Below are positions 11,560-23,101 of a DNA stretch of 64,000 nucleotides, piece after piece. Under the pieces are notes generated by a model. That model did no database searches and had not been told where the DNA came from. It saw only the letters and a list, made by a program, of their open reading frames with translations. The DNA is from Albifimbria verrucaria. Lineage: Eukaryota; Ascomycota; Sordariomycetes; Hypocreales; Stachybotryaceae. The number at the start of each line of letters is the position of its first letter. Position 1 is the first letter of the stretch. Location: positions 744,001-808,000 of the forward strand of contig JAHREC010000019.1 in assembly GCA_020081605.1 (NCBI GenBank). The letters run 5' to 3'. The position numbers and the translations under genes are program-made.

Positions 11560-12055
11560 TCATCCAGCATCCTCATCGAAGCTCAGCTTGATCTTCTTGG
11601 CCTTCTTCTTGGGCTTCCTATCTTTGGGAGGCTCCGCGTCTTTGTCATCGTCCTTTGTTGCCTTGGTAGCCTTGGCGTCCTGCTCCTCGGCAGCATCGCC
11701 AACGACCCTCCCAACCTTGCGCTTCCGCCCGCCAATCGTCGCCTTGGCTTCGGTTTCTTGCTTTTCTCCCTCTTTTACAGCTTCTCCGTCTTTTTGTGCA
11801 GCTTCGTCGACGGGTTGGCGCGTGATCTCGCCGTCCTTGTCGACCTCGACGCTCACTACGTTGCCGTCCTCATCGACGACGAGGGTATGTCCTCGGCCTC
11901 CTCGCTGCCAGAGCGCTTCTTAGCGGAACGGCGGTTGCCGGCGAGGAGCGGGTCGGGGCCAGAGGAGCTGCCTGCTTGGGCCTTGAGACGGGCGAGGAAG
12001 GGCGGGAGGGAGGTGTCGTAGGAGAGGTTTTGGAGGTGATCTTTTGTTGAGACAT
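11560..12055 (-). CDS. DUF4604 domain protein, about 165 aa
   Basis: The small fungal DUF4604 family starts with a characteristic motif. Here it reads 'MSQQKITSKNLSYDTSLPPF' if one base is restored in the TTTT run at 12028-12031, followed by 'LARLKAQAGSS' and 'RRSAKKRSGSEEAEDIP'. A second missing base in the GGG at 11883-11885 joins this to 'VVDEDGNVVSVEVDKDGE'. The C-terminal half is Lys/Glu/Asp-rich, with 'GGRKRKVGRVVGD' and 'KPKKKAKKIKLSFDEDAG', and looks disordered and nuclear. With both corrections the length is 166 codons. The family has no established biochemical role that I can state. The gene is intronless and divergent from the mannosyltransferase gene. Confidence 0.8.
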
Positions 12056-13320
12056 GGTGGGTGTGCCGTACGGCTTCTTCGCGATGCAGCTCTGAGAATC
12101 ACGAGTGGAAAGATAGCTGGTTCAGGAAGATTAAGCCACTTCACAGCCCAGCTTCATCGTCGAGGTATGACGCAAGAAGATGTCCGGTGCTGGGCGCTGA
12201 CATGCAGAAGTTTGGGTGGAAGTCGACTATCCAGGTGCGTGGTACCTGGTACCTGGTATCTGCCGCAGTGATACAGAGTACCGATACCACCCTCGAGACG
12301 TCGAAGCCTTGCATTTGCTTGCTCTCCTACAGTAGCGGCCTGTGGGGGCCAGTAGCCAGTGGGGTCGCGGTCCGGCACATGCGCGGCAGAACGATGATCC
12401 GGGTGTTTCTCGCGCTGTCTCGCACCCCTAGTCCACTGCATGTCTTCAGCGATTGGGTCTCCAAGGTTGTTCTTTTGGCTTCCCTTCCAATGCAAGGCCA
12501 AACGAAACCTTGTCGAATCGAGATTCTGACGGCGCCACGTAATGATTGGACGCTAAAGCTCCAGTGGATCTGGTTTCCTTGATTCGGGATTTGGCCAGAC
12601 CCTGGTCCATTCATTCATTGCATTTGCTTGTCCCTTTTTTTTCCCTTATCAAGGCTATTGGCTGGTCCTGTCATTTTTGTCTTGGGTCGTGGAACAAGCA
12701 AAACCGTTTGGAACGAGTTGCAACCCTGTCCTCCTATCGTTTCTTGTCTTCTTCTTCCCTGCCCTTGTTCTGGATCCTTTTTCTTTTTTTCTTCTTCTTC
12801 GCTCGCTGGGCCTATCCTTCACTTTACTTCCTCCATCCTCCGTCCATCGCACCGTGCAACTTGCGCTCGCTGAGGGATCCGCATTATAGGCCAACCCCAC
12901 CCCTGGCCAAGCATCGATATAAGGACGGTTCCGTGCGCATACAGATCTTCGCGATAGTTACGCATCCGGGTAGAAGGGGGCAACCTCTGGGCCTTTAATC
13001 ACACGTACCAAGGGGAAAACTTCAGTCCCTACCGCTCGTTCGCCCGCGACGACATCGGCGACGACGCTTCCTCTCCTCGAAACCACCCCTGGTCCGACGC
13101 GCTACGTCGATCGAGCCGAAAGTCTTATCGATTCGACCTGCATATTGCGCCAGCGAGGCGAGATTTGCCGTCTGCTCCCCTGATCCAGATCGGCCCACAT
13201 CACCCACGACCGACTTCTATTTCTTTCACGACGCAAAACGGACAATTTTCCTTCTTCGTCATCGTCGTTTGCCAGTTCTTGTGCCTTCGTCTCCGCCATT
13301 GAAGGAGGCTCCTCGCTGCC
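12056..13320. promoter_or_regulatory. divergent promoter region with pyrimidine-rich tract
   Basis: A 1.27-kb region between the start codons of the DUF4604 gene (-) and the mannosyltransferase gene (+). A strongly CT-rich tract lies at about 12721-12840 on the + strand, a common promoter or leader feature in filamentous fungi. No coding frame looks real. Confidence 0.45.
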
Positions 13321-15047
13321 ATGGATCTCTTTCGGCGAGCGTCTAAAATCGTCCCTACCAACGGGCCACCGCAACTCCCCACTGCCGACGAGAAGAAGGG
13401 CTCCAACAGAAATAAGAATGGCCTGGCAGCACGTTTAGCGTACTTTCAGCGACCGTTGCGCCTAAGGGAAACTCAACTGTCTCCGTCCCCTCGGCGTCGT
13501 TCTCATCTTCCCTGTCTTCGTCCTCATCCTCATCCTCGTCCTGTTTATCGGACATCCCAATTCCCCGGCAGGATATTGGTCCCCGCCGGCGCACCCCTTC
13601 AATTCGGTATGCTCCTTTCGTTCTACGTCTAGACCACGCCGCTAACCTCACCTGGCAGCAAAATCAGCGAAAAGTACGACAAGGTGTTCGTCACCGGTTG
13701 CTTGGAACCCGACACGAGCAAGCCGCGAGCCAACGCCGCCTTTGTCATTCTCGCCCGAAACAAGGAACTAGACGGCGTCCTCCAGTCTATCAAGTCGGTC
13801 GAGCGCCACTTCAACCGCTGGTACAACTACCCCTACGTTTTCCTCAACGACGGCGAGTTCAACGAGACTTTCCGCGAGACGGTCGCAAACTACACATCTG
13901 GCCATGTGGAATTCGGCAAGGTCGGCCCCGAGATGTGGGGGTTCCCGACTGGGTCGACGAAAGAGTAGCCAAGGAAGGCATCGCAAAGCAAGGAGACGCC
14001 GCGGTCATGTATGGTGGCTTGGAGAGCTACCACAAGATGTGTCGCTTCTACTCTGGGTAAGTCATTCGGTCCGTTCGCTACTAAGCAACAGTGCTAACTG
14101 GGACCAGATTCTTCTACAACCACCCTCTGCTTCTTAAGTACGAGTGGTACTGGCGTGTTGAGCCCGAGATTACCTACTTCTGCGACATTACCTAGTGAGT
14201 AGATGCAGATTAGCTCATGTGTCCCTCCAATACTGACAATCCTTAGCGATCCCTTCCTCAAGATGATCGAGGCCAACAAGACATATGGCTTCACCATTGC
14301 CGTCAAAGAGCTCCGGGAAACTGTGCCCAACATCTTCCGCTACGCCTCAGCCTACAAACGTCTCAACAACCTGACCTCACAAGGACTTTGGGAAATGTTC
14401 ACCGAACCTCCTGAGGAGAAGCCCGAGACGAAGAACGAGGATACTTCTCCCTCCCTGAAGAGATCCTTCGCAGCGATCCCAAGAGCAACGCCCAGAAAGA
14501 GATTGACCCCGAAGCTATGGAAGGCGAGAAGTACAACATGTGCCACTTCTGGTCCAATTTTGAGATTGCCCGCCTCAGCTGGTTCCGCAGCAAAGAGTAC
14601 AATGACTTTTTCGAAATGATGGACCGCAGTGGTGGCTTTTGGATGGAAAGAGTAAGCAAATCACCGTTGAACGTGCGGTAAAAGGTCATGTGCTAACTCA
14701 TACAGTGGGGTGATGCTCCCATCCACTCCCTTGCAGCCGGAGCGCTGTTGTCTCCCCGAGACATCCACTACTTCCGTGATTTTGGTTACAGGCACACCAC
14801 CATTCAGCACTGTCCCGCCAACGCCCCGGCCCGCCAGCTACCTCGCCCCAAGTATCTGGAGATGACGACTCTCGATGAACGCAAGCGAAAGGAAGAAGAT
14901 GCGTACTGGGAGGAGTGGGACGAAGAGAAGGAGAACGGTGTTGGATGCCGATGCCGCTGCGATACCGATATTGTCGAAGTCGAGGGCAAGGAAGGCTCGT
15001 GCTTCGCCGAGTGGGTTGACGTTGCTGGCGGTTGGGCAAGCCCTTAA
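13321..15047 (+). CDS. GT15 alpha-1,2-mannosyltransferase (KRE2/KTR family), about 507 aa
   Basis: Type II Golgi enzyme that adds mannose from GDP-mannose to N- and O-glycans. Exons 13321-13606, 13659-14056, 14108-14194, 14247-14651 and 14706-15047. A roughly 50-residue cytosolic tail leads to a membrane anchor at about residues 61-78 ('[18 protein letters not shown]'). The catalytic domain shows '[20 protein letters not shown]', '[13 protein letters not shown]', '[17 protein letters not shown]', 'FCDITYDPF', '[13 protein letters not shown]' and 'GGFWMERWGDAP', all GT15 hallmarks. Single-base losses are inferred at about 13444-13446, 13487-13490, 13659-13663 (two bases), 13937-13941 and 14453-14455. 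With them every exon keeps phase. The first intron/exon join is the least certain point. KTR1, KTR4 and KRE2 cannot be told apart here. Confidence 0.9.
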
Positions 15048-16108
15048 CCAGCCATTGTAACACTGCTCGAGCACGACTCCCATGCCCAGGCAGAAATATT
15101 TTTTATCAGGGCCGATCAGTATGGAAACGCGGTTGCAACACTCATCTAGGAAGACTTGTACAGTTTGGACGACATCAGGACACGTCCTTCACCTCGCACC
15201 AGGGGTAGAATCACCCTTGCCCCGCATTGGCGGGAGAGCCGAGCAAAAGAATTAGACGGATATAACGGAGTCGCCAGAGAGCGAGGCGTTTTGACCTCAC
15301 GCATACGTGGGTGGGAGTGTGTTTTCCGGATTTAGCTGCTGCAATTGCACATAGACACATTACGGTTGTTTTTGTATTTCCAGGATACGGAGCAAAGAGG
15401 TTCGGACTGGGAGGAGCAAAGGAGTCTTCCGGATATGATATATGCACTATTGGATGGGAATGTGTATCACGCTTGGGTGAAGGGCCAGAGCCATGGTCGA
15501 ATGGCTTGGTTCGGCATGCCTCGTGTCTCTACATTCAAGGAGGACATGGGAGACCCTACGCTTCGCTGTAATATTTACTCGGTGCTTTGTAAGAGGAGTA
15601 GCAGCAACAGCATTAGAATAATGATAGAATATGGCATATCATGAAATAATGGGTTGGAAAGTGAGGTGAGAGGTTGGATGCTCATAGTGCTACGAGGTGA
15701 ACAGTTGGATCAACCAGACATTCACCAGGTTAGTGGTATGAGTTTTGATCGAAGGCATGGATGAATACCAGATCATGGCTAAGTGCAAGCATTATAGCAG
15801 ATCTCATGCTAAATTGAATTGAAGTGATTTGATGTTTTTCTCCTGATAAGATATTACAGGCACGTCCACCCAGGCATATAGAACGAGCTACATGTAAGTG
15901 GTTGTGGATACACTAGCCTCGCCGTAGCTGCAGTAGCAGACCAAGTACCTCTTATCCGGCCTTATCTGCTGCTAATGTGCAGTTTTGGCTGTACCTTGCA
16001 TGCATCCACGTGATCCAGATTTTCCAGCATCTCGCAGTCCAGATTGGCAGAATTTCATTACCTCCAATCCATACCCACGCCTCGACAACCTCAATCCATT
16101 GCGCCGTC
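15048..16108. other. spacer: 3' flank of mannosyltransferase gene, promoter of uL15m gene
   Basis: A 1.06-kb gene-free stretch. Open frames near 15311-15644 have no family signature and probably lie in 3' untranslated sequence. A CACGTGAT element lies at 16007-16014 (separate entry). Confidence 0.45.
16007..16014. promoter_or_regulatory. CACGTGAT element upstream of the uL15m gene
   Basis: CACGTG followed by AT, about 95 bp before the ATG at 16109. It is the same E-box core as in the COX4 promoter, so two nuclear genes for mitochondrial proteins in this window share it. Confidence 0.35.
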
Positions 16109-17061
16109 ATGCCTCCGCGGCTGTTCACCCCGGCATTTCGATATGCTGCAGAGCAGCAACCGTCAGCCCCATCGGCTCGCTGACGGCCAGCCTCGCTGGG
16201 CTGTCGCTGCAGCAGACCCGCGCGGCCTCGTCCATCCTTGGTAGCCTCGCCAACAACCCGGGTGCCGTGCAGAAACGAAAGCGCGTCGGTCGAGGTCCCT
16301 CGTCCGGCCACGGAAAGACGTCGGGTAGAGGTCACAAGGGTCAGAAGCAGCACGGTCACGTCAAGCCTTGGTTCCAGGGTGGTCAGACGCCGCTGATTGT
16401 GAAGCACGGTTCAAAGGGCTTTACCAACTTGTAAGGAGATTGAATGGACTTGTTTTGGAGAGGACTGGTTTGAGCTGACAATTGATATAGCCGTGCCCCT
16501 CAAATGTCGGAAGTGAACCTGGACAAGATCCAGGACTGGATCAACCAGGGACGACTTGACCCTACCAAGACGATTACCCCTAAGGAGCTCATCGAGAGCA
16601 AGCTCATTGGCAGCGTCCGAGACGGCGTCAAGATTCTGTCCCGCGGCGGTGACTGCCTCAAGCAGCCCATCGACCTGCTCGTGTCCCGTGCCTCAGCCAG
16701 CGCCATCCAGGCCATCGAAGCCGCGGGCGGCAAGATCGTGACCCGCTACTACACCAAGCTGGCCATCCAGCGACTGCTCAAGGGCCAGTCCGTCAGCACG
16801 GACAAGCCCCTGCCCCAGGGCAAGGAGCACGTCGAGACGGTGCTCGCCGCAGCGCGCCGTACACCCTTCCGGTACAGGCTGCCGGACCCGACGGGCCGTG
16901 AGGACATCGAGTACTACCGTGACCCGGCACACAGGGGCTACCTGAGCTTCCAGCTGGCGCCTGGCGAGTCGCCCAGTTTGTACTTCAAGGTGCCGGGTGT
17001 GCAGAAGATCAAGAGCAAGCCCAAGGCGGAGAAGAAGGCGGTGGTGGAGACGCTGTGGTAG
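16109..17061 (+). CDS. MRPL10: mitochondrial large-subunit ribosomal protein uL15m, about 297 aa
   Basis: Exons 16109-16430 and 16491-17061, with a 60-nt GTAAGG...ATAG intron. It is the mitochondrial L15 family protein, called MRPL10 in yeast, a part of the mitoribosome large subunit. '[20 protein letters not shown]' followed by '[20 protein letters not shown]' is the diagnostic Gly/Lys-rich rRNA-binding N-terminal region. The intron interrupts 'FTNLFRAPQM'. '[16 protein letters not shown]' and '[19 protein letters not shown]' complete the L15 fold. A Lys-rich tail follows, ending 'VVETLW'. The presequence region requires one restored base near the TTT at 16136-16138. It then reads '[20 protein letters not shown]', consistent with mitochondrial import, and the total is 298 codons. 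Confidence 0.92.
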
Positions 17062-17851
17062 AGAGGGCCATAGGGGCGGTAATGTACTATATTGGGAGAT
17101 GTATAAGGGCGTGCGGGATGTCACGATAGAACTGTATAACAACGTGATACACAATTTATTTACGCAAAGCATCGATACCGTTTGTTTGGCCTTGGCTTTG
17201 ACTACCTAGTCAAAGCCATGGGCGTGTGATCAGCAAGCATTTCAGCCACTGGACGCTGGTGGCGAACGAGCCGCGTTTCTGGCGCATGTAACGCTGGAAG
17301 TTAGCGCCCGGCACCTCCCCACAGCGCAGGCGGTTCAGTGCGTGCAGGAGCCCCATTTTCCCCAAATAGCCCACTGGAGCGCAGGCAGAACAGAGGTAGA
17401 ACAGAGGGGCTGGGCCGGGCCAACAGAAGAGTGACGGTTCGACTTACAGGCGATGCGCGCAATTGCCTCGACCTTCTTCCCTACCCCAACCCTGTCCGTT
17501 GTCTCGGGAATGACTTCACCATTGCTTGCTTCGTCCGCATAGTCACCGCCTCCCTTCTTCGCATTGGCCTTTTAGTTACTGTTACTGTTACTGTTTGTAT
17601 TGTCAGTACGCATTGACGAGGCGTCGCCTGCGAGAGCTGCTGCCGGGCCTGGGAATACTGGATCCGGGTACGCCTTCAGAGCGATTACGACAGCTGCCTG
17701 CGAGCTTGCGCAACCCCAGCTGTGCACCGCGGCACCGAGACGACGCTTGCTACGCTGCTGCTCGAGACCTGGGAGGCATATAGCTTAAGAGGTCCTGCGG
17801 TCTGCAGCGAGATATATCGGGTCTGAGCGTCAACACAACGCCGTCGCCACC
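17062..17851. other. spacer: uL15m 3' flank and MVP1 promoter
   Basis: A 790-bp segment with no gene I can support. A short TTACTG repeat lies at about 17575-17593. Confidence 0.45.
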
Positions 17852-20647
17852 ATGTCACTATTCGGAACATCACCAACCGACGACGAGCCCGTCGTGGCCG
17901 CCTCGACAACTACCCCTAAACGGCCCCGAGCCGGCGGTCTGTTTGACGACGAGCCATCCCAGCGAACAAACTCCTCCAACAGCCTCTTCGCGGACGACGA
18001 CGATGCCGAGCATGACTCCTCGTCGCCCTGGGGCATGCCCACGCCACGCAAGCAGCAGTCCCGCGCGGACCTGATCCGCGGGCTACTGGCCGGCGCACAC
18101 GTGCCGGACTCTTACATCGAGACCTTTGACATCTTCGCGCGCGAGGACGGCATCGCGGGTGGCCGTCTGGGTGCTGGCGCCGTGGCTAAGGTGTTTGCGG
18201 CCGCGCGGCTGGGAGCCGATACGCAGGCCCGCGTCATGGCGCTCATGGCCCCGGACGGCGCCAACGACCTCGCTCTGGGAAGGGACGAGTTCAATGTGCT
18301 GTTGGCGCTGGTGGGTTTGGCGCAGGAGGGCGAGGTGGTTAGCCTGGACGGCGTGGATGAGAGACGGAGAGGTGAGTTCAGGTTTTCTTTCATTTCTTTT
18401 CCTGCCCTGTGTCACCTCTGTGTGATTGTCTTCCCTTTCGTCCTGTCTCCTAGTGCTGGTCTAGGACGGGCGAGCCGAGCTTTACATGCAATCACCGAGT
18501 GCGCATAGCTCTGGTCCACCCTGCATGGAGCCTGTGCTTCGGGTCATTAGGGGTGGATCTGCTCGTCGGGCAACGATCCAGCATGTTCATGCTGAGAGCT
18601 CTCCTGTCTTGCGGATTGACGAGCTCAGCCGCAAGACAAGTCTTCTCCTGCTACCTCGATCAACTGCTGCGGTTTGGTTCTTGTCTCTGCCTGTCTTATC
18701 GCAGACCCTGGCGTACCGAATCAGTGGTTGCATCACCCCCGTCAACAGGTGTGGGGACCTCGACCAGCTAATCAATCGCGTCTACTCTAGATCTTCCCCA
18801 GCCCAAGCTCCCCGGCCTCACTGTCGAGCCTGTCCTGCCTCCCGTCGCCGAACTTGCTGCAAAGCCTCCCCAGACGCCGTCGAGGACCTCTGAGCGAGAG
18901 CCAGAGCCACAGCCGGAGCCGGAACCGCAGCCTGCTCCCCGTCGCCGCCCAAGATCCTCCGGCCCGCCATGGAGGATCCAGAAGTCGATCCGTGGAACTC
19001 GCCAGAGGTTCACAAGCACCACAACCACGCCAAGACGAACGGCGGCGGTGCGCAGGCAAACGGCTTCAACGATGTGCCCTCGCCCACCTTCCACGACCAC
19101 GCCGCCACCCAGTACTCGGCTGCCCAGCAGATCCCCGTCCTGTCCAACCCGGCGCCCGCGCCTACAGTTGGCTCCGTGCCGGGTCAGAGCGGATGGGGCT
19201 ACTTTGACGGCAGCAACAACAACAACACTCCCGGCGCTGGCGCCTTTACCGACAGCAACGAGCCGTCTGACCCCAGCCCCTTTGCCCCTACCGCTGTAGG
19301 TGTTGGAGCCGGAGGCAGCCCCGGCAGGGCGCCTGGAAGCAACGCCCACATAAGCATCCCCGAACTACGAGCGGTCGTAGCGCAAGCGGCCCCGAAGAGC
19401 ACATCCTCGTCACGCTGATGCCGGAGAAGGAGGGCATGTTCATGTTCCAGCACCACAACTACGAGGTTGCGAGCCAGCGCCGAGGCAGTCGTGTTATTCG
19501 CCGATACAGCGACTTTGTGTGGCTGCTCGACTGCCTGCAGAAGAGGTATCCGTTCCGTGTGCTGCCGCTGCTGCCGCCCAAGCGCATGGCCGTCAACGGC
19601 AACCACCTCTCCAACGATGGGGCGTTTATCGAGAAGCGAAGGCGGGGTCTGGCTAGGTTCCTGAATGCGGTGGTGAGGCATCCGGTTCTGAATCAGGAGC
19701 AGTTGGTGATTATGTTCCTGACGGTGCCTACTGTAAGTTACGCTCTGGCAGGTATATTGCTTAGTGGAGTACTAACGAGTGTGACAGGAGCTTGCTGTCT
19801 GGCGAAAACAGTCGACGATTTCTGTCCAAGACGAGTTTGCTGAACGTGCCCTTCCGCCGGGTCTGGAAGATTCACTGCCTTCGTCGCTCGAGGATTTGTT
19901 TGCTCGTACTCGGAACGGTGTTCGCCGCTCAGCAGAGTTATATATCAATATCTGCAACATCATGGACCGTCTGGTCAAGCGAAGCGAAGGCGTTGCCGCT
20001 GACCACGCCCGGGTTGCCATGTCACTCGATGCCCTGACCGAGTTGTCCGCCGATACGTACGCAACCGATACCAACGAGGTTCCGCTGCTCAATGACGGCC
20101 TGAACGCCATGAGCAAGCACCTGCGCACCTGCCAGTCGCTGATGGAGGACGAGGCGCGTGGTTGGGACGAGGGTGTCTTGGAGGACCTCAAGCGCCAGCG
20201 TGACTCGCTTGTTAGCTTGCGGGACATGTTTGAGCGACGGGAGAGGCTGGACAAGGACAACATCCCGTATCTGGAGAGGAGGATACAGACCAACGAGACA
20301 CGGCTGGCGAGCCTAAGATCGAAGCCGGAGGGTATGGTCAAGGCTGGTGAGATTGAAAAGGTGGCCGAGTCCATTATCAAGGTATGTTTTTTTAACAGGG
20401 CGGTTTGCTTTTGGAACGATTGCTGACTCCTGGCCAGGACAAGGAATCCATTGTTCAGCAACACAACAGGTCTATATTCGTCAAGGAGTGCATCCGCGAC
20501 GAGCTCATCACTTTCCAGTCGACGCAGTACCACATCAGCAGATGGAACCAGGACTGGGCCGGCGAGCGGGTCAAGTACGCCGAGATCCTCGCGGACAACT
20601 GGCGTCGCCTCCTCGACGAGCTCGAGGGCATGCCTCTGGGAGATTAA
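17852..20647 (+). CDS. MVP1: sorting nexin Mvp1 (PX-BAR), about 755 aa
   Basis: Endosomal sorting nexin of the Mvp1/SNX8 group, acting in retrieval from endosomes to the Golgi. Exons 17852-18371, 18791-19732, 19788-20381 and 20438-20647. The N-terminus 'MSLFGTSPTDDEPV' is followed by an acidic Ser-rich stretch and an EH-like helical segment ('SRADLIRGLLAGAHVPDSYI'). A Pro/Asn/Gly-rich linker comes next. The PX domain spans about residues 378-490, with 'LMPEKEGMFMFQHHNYEV', the phosphoinositide site 'RRYSDFVWL' and 'LPPKRM'. The C-terminal BAR-like helices run from 'RTRNGVRRSAELYINICNIM' to 'LDELEGMPLGD'. Two missing bases (CCCC at 18937-18940 and 19359-19362) are inferred in exon 2. The first intron is 419 nt, long for this genome. 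The gene is convergent with ILV3, its stop 364 bp from that gene's stop. Confidence 0.92.
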
Positions 20648-21011
20648 GAGGGGCTTTAACAGTCATAAACAGAACTACGGGAGAGAGCGGGTATACGTGT
20701 AGGATGGGCGGCCGAGTCTGTAAATTAAACTGATCACCAAAGAGCGAGAGGAGAAGAGATGGCATGTTGCGCGGGAGGGGTGGCTGAGGTTGCGATACCC
20801 CTTCGTTTTTATTGTCTAGCTGATGCAGCTCTTCATTTTTTTAGTACGGTATACAAGCTAATAGAGTGTCGATTACTATCTGAACGGCGGTTTTGGAAAG
20901 GGTAGATGTGCTACGTAAAAATGCGTGGTTGACCAAGGTATAGATGGTCCTCTTCGCCAGCCTCTGGTGACGAAGCCCCTTTTTCTCTATCTTTCACAAC
21001 ACAGACGACGC
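20648..21011. other. convergent 3' flanks of MVP1 and ILV3
   Basis: A 364-bp region between facing stop codons, with T-rich and A-rich patches suited to 3' end formation. Nothing else is visible. Confidence 0.45.
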
Positions 21012-23101
21012 TCACCAAAGGTCCGTCACGGCACCGTGGCTCGCGTCGCCGACCAGGCGGGAGTACTTGGCCAGCACGCCGCGCTTGATCTTGGCCTCGG
21101 GGCCTTCCAGGCGGCTCGGCGCTGCTCCATCTCCTCGTCGCTGATGGCGACGTCGATGCGGTTCCGCACGGCGTCGATGGTGACCTCGTCGCCGTCGCGG
21201 ACGAGGGCGATGGGTCCACCGACGGCTGCCTCGGGGACGACGTGGCCGACGATGAAGCCGTGGGAGGCGCCGCTGTAGCGACCGTCGGTGACGAGGGCGA
21301 CGTTGGTCAGGCCAGCGCCCATGATGGCGGCCGAGGCGCGCAGCTGCTCGGGCATACCTGGTCCACCCTTGGGGCCCTCGTAGCGCACGATGAGCACCAT
21401 GTTGCCGTCCTCGCGCTTAATCTCGCTGTTGGACAGCGCCGTGTCGAGCTCGTGCTCCTTGTCGAAGACGCGCGCGCGACCGGTGAACGACAGGCCCTCC
21501 TTGCCGGTGATCTTGGCGACGGCGCCGCCGGGCGCCATGTTGCCGCGCAGGATGCGGATGTGGCCGCTCTCCTTGATAGGGTCCTCGAGAGGGCGGATGA
21601 TCTTCTGGCCCGGGTCCAGGCTGGGCCAGTCGGCGACGTTCTCGGAGAGGGTGCGGCCGGTGACGGTCATGATGGAGCCGTCGATGCGGCCGGCGGCGAT
21701 GAGCATCTTGAGGACGGAGGGCGTGCCGCCGACCTTGTAGAGGTCCTCCATGTAGTACTGGCCGCTGGGCGCCAGGTCGGCCAGGAACGGCGTGCGGTCG
21801 CTGGCGCGGGCGATGTCGTCGATGGTCAGGTCCACGCCGGCAGTGTTGGCCATGGCGAGGAAGTGCAGCACGCCGTTGGTCGAGCCGCCGAGAATCATGG
21901 TCAGCACGAGGGCGTTCTCAAAGGCGGCACGGGTCATGATGTCGCGGGGCCGGATGTCCTTCTCCATGGCCACGCGGATGGCCTGGGCGGCGCGCTCGCA
22001 CTCGCGGCGCTTCTCGGGCGACTCGGCCGGGTACGACGACGAGCCGGGCAGGGAGAGACCCATGGCCTCGATGGCGGTGGCCATGGTGTTGGCGGTGTAC
22101 ATGCCGCCGCAGGCACCGGCGCCGGGACACGCGTGCTTCTCAATGTCGCCGAGGACGTCGCTACTGGTGCGGCCGGGCTTGTCCGGGTCCGAGGCGGCGT
22201 GCAGGCGGCCGTAGGTGAAGGCGCCGGCGGCCTCGTAGCAGGTGCTGATGTTGATGGGCTTCTCGAGCAGGCCGGAGTGGCCCTTGCGGATGGTGCCGCC
22301 GTAGATCATGATGAAGGGGCGGTTGTGGCGGGCGGCGGCCATGACGACGCCGGGCATGTTCTTGTCGCAGCCGGGGATGGAGATGTTGGCGTCGTGATGC
22401 TGCGCGCAGGTGACGGACTCGATGGAGTCGGCGATGATCTCACGGGTTTGAAGGGAGAAGCGCATGCCTGGGGACAACGGTTAGGAGTGTTCATCATAGG
22501 TTTGTTTGCTGGGGAGAGGTCTTGTTCACCTTCGCCGCCCATGGTGATGGCGTCGGATACGCCAACGGTGTTGAACTGCCAGCCTAGCATGCCCTCCTTC
22601 TCGACGGCGGCCTTGACGACTTGTCCGAGGTCCATCACTGTGTCTGTAAGCTTGTTGCTCTGGCATGTCGTTCTTTTGGATGTAACTCACGATGGGTGCT
22701 ATACGAAGAGACGGGTTAGCTAGTTGTACTTGTATATCTCATGTCCGAACGACAAGCATGAGTTCTCGCAAGATATTCAAGGACTTGACTTACTTGCAAG
22801 GGTTTCCTTCCCACCAAACAGTAGCAATGCCAACCTGGGCAGCCGTCTTCATCATCTTCTCATTCGGCACACCCGCGCCGTACAACATAGCCTAGCCCAA
22901 CGTCAGTCCATCTCATTCAAGCCCACGTAAAAGGGCCTGACAAACCTGAGCTCCGGGAAAGTCATGGCCGCGGGTCAAGTTGGTGGACCAACGGTTCAGC
23001 GCTCCGCCGGGCGGCAGGGCCTTGAACTGGATGTAGTCGCTCGACGACTTAGGATCGTGGGTGGGCAGGGGACTGCTGTTGGAGTCGCCTTGGCTTGCCA
23101 T
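21012..23101 (-). CDS. ILV3: dihydroxy-acid dehydratase, about 608 aa
   Basis: Fe-S dehydratase of valine, leucine and isoleucine synthesis. It turns 2,3-dihydroxy-acids into 2-keto acids. Exons in transcript order: 22946-23101, 22794-22891, 22691-22698 (8 nt only), 22530-22637 and 21012-22467. Cluster cysteines are seen in 'WWEGNPCN' (C84), '[10 protein letters not shown]' and '[16 protein letters not shown]'. Other family blocks are '[15 protein letters not shown]', '[14 protein letters not shown]' and '[17 protein letters not shown]'. One missing base in the GGGG at 21099-21102 restores the usual tail, '[20 protein letters not shown]'. The chosen start at 23101 has ideal context (CCACCATGG), but the product lacks a clear mitochondrial presequence. 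The frame stays open upstream to an ATG at 23308. Fungi often carry ILV3 paralogues, and which one this is cannot be told. Confidence 0.95.

Noticed and set aside
21242..22723. A 493-codon open frame on the + strand, opposite ILV3
   Set aside because: It is the mirror of a GC-biased coding exon: third-position bias on the true strand removes stops from this frame. Its Gly/Ala/Val/Asp-rich content has no domain character.
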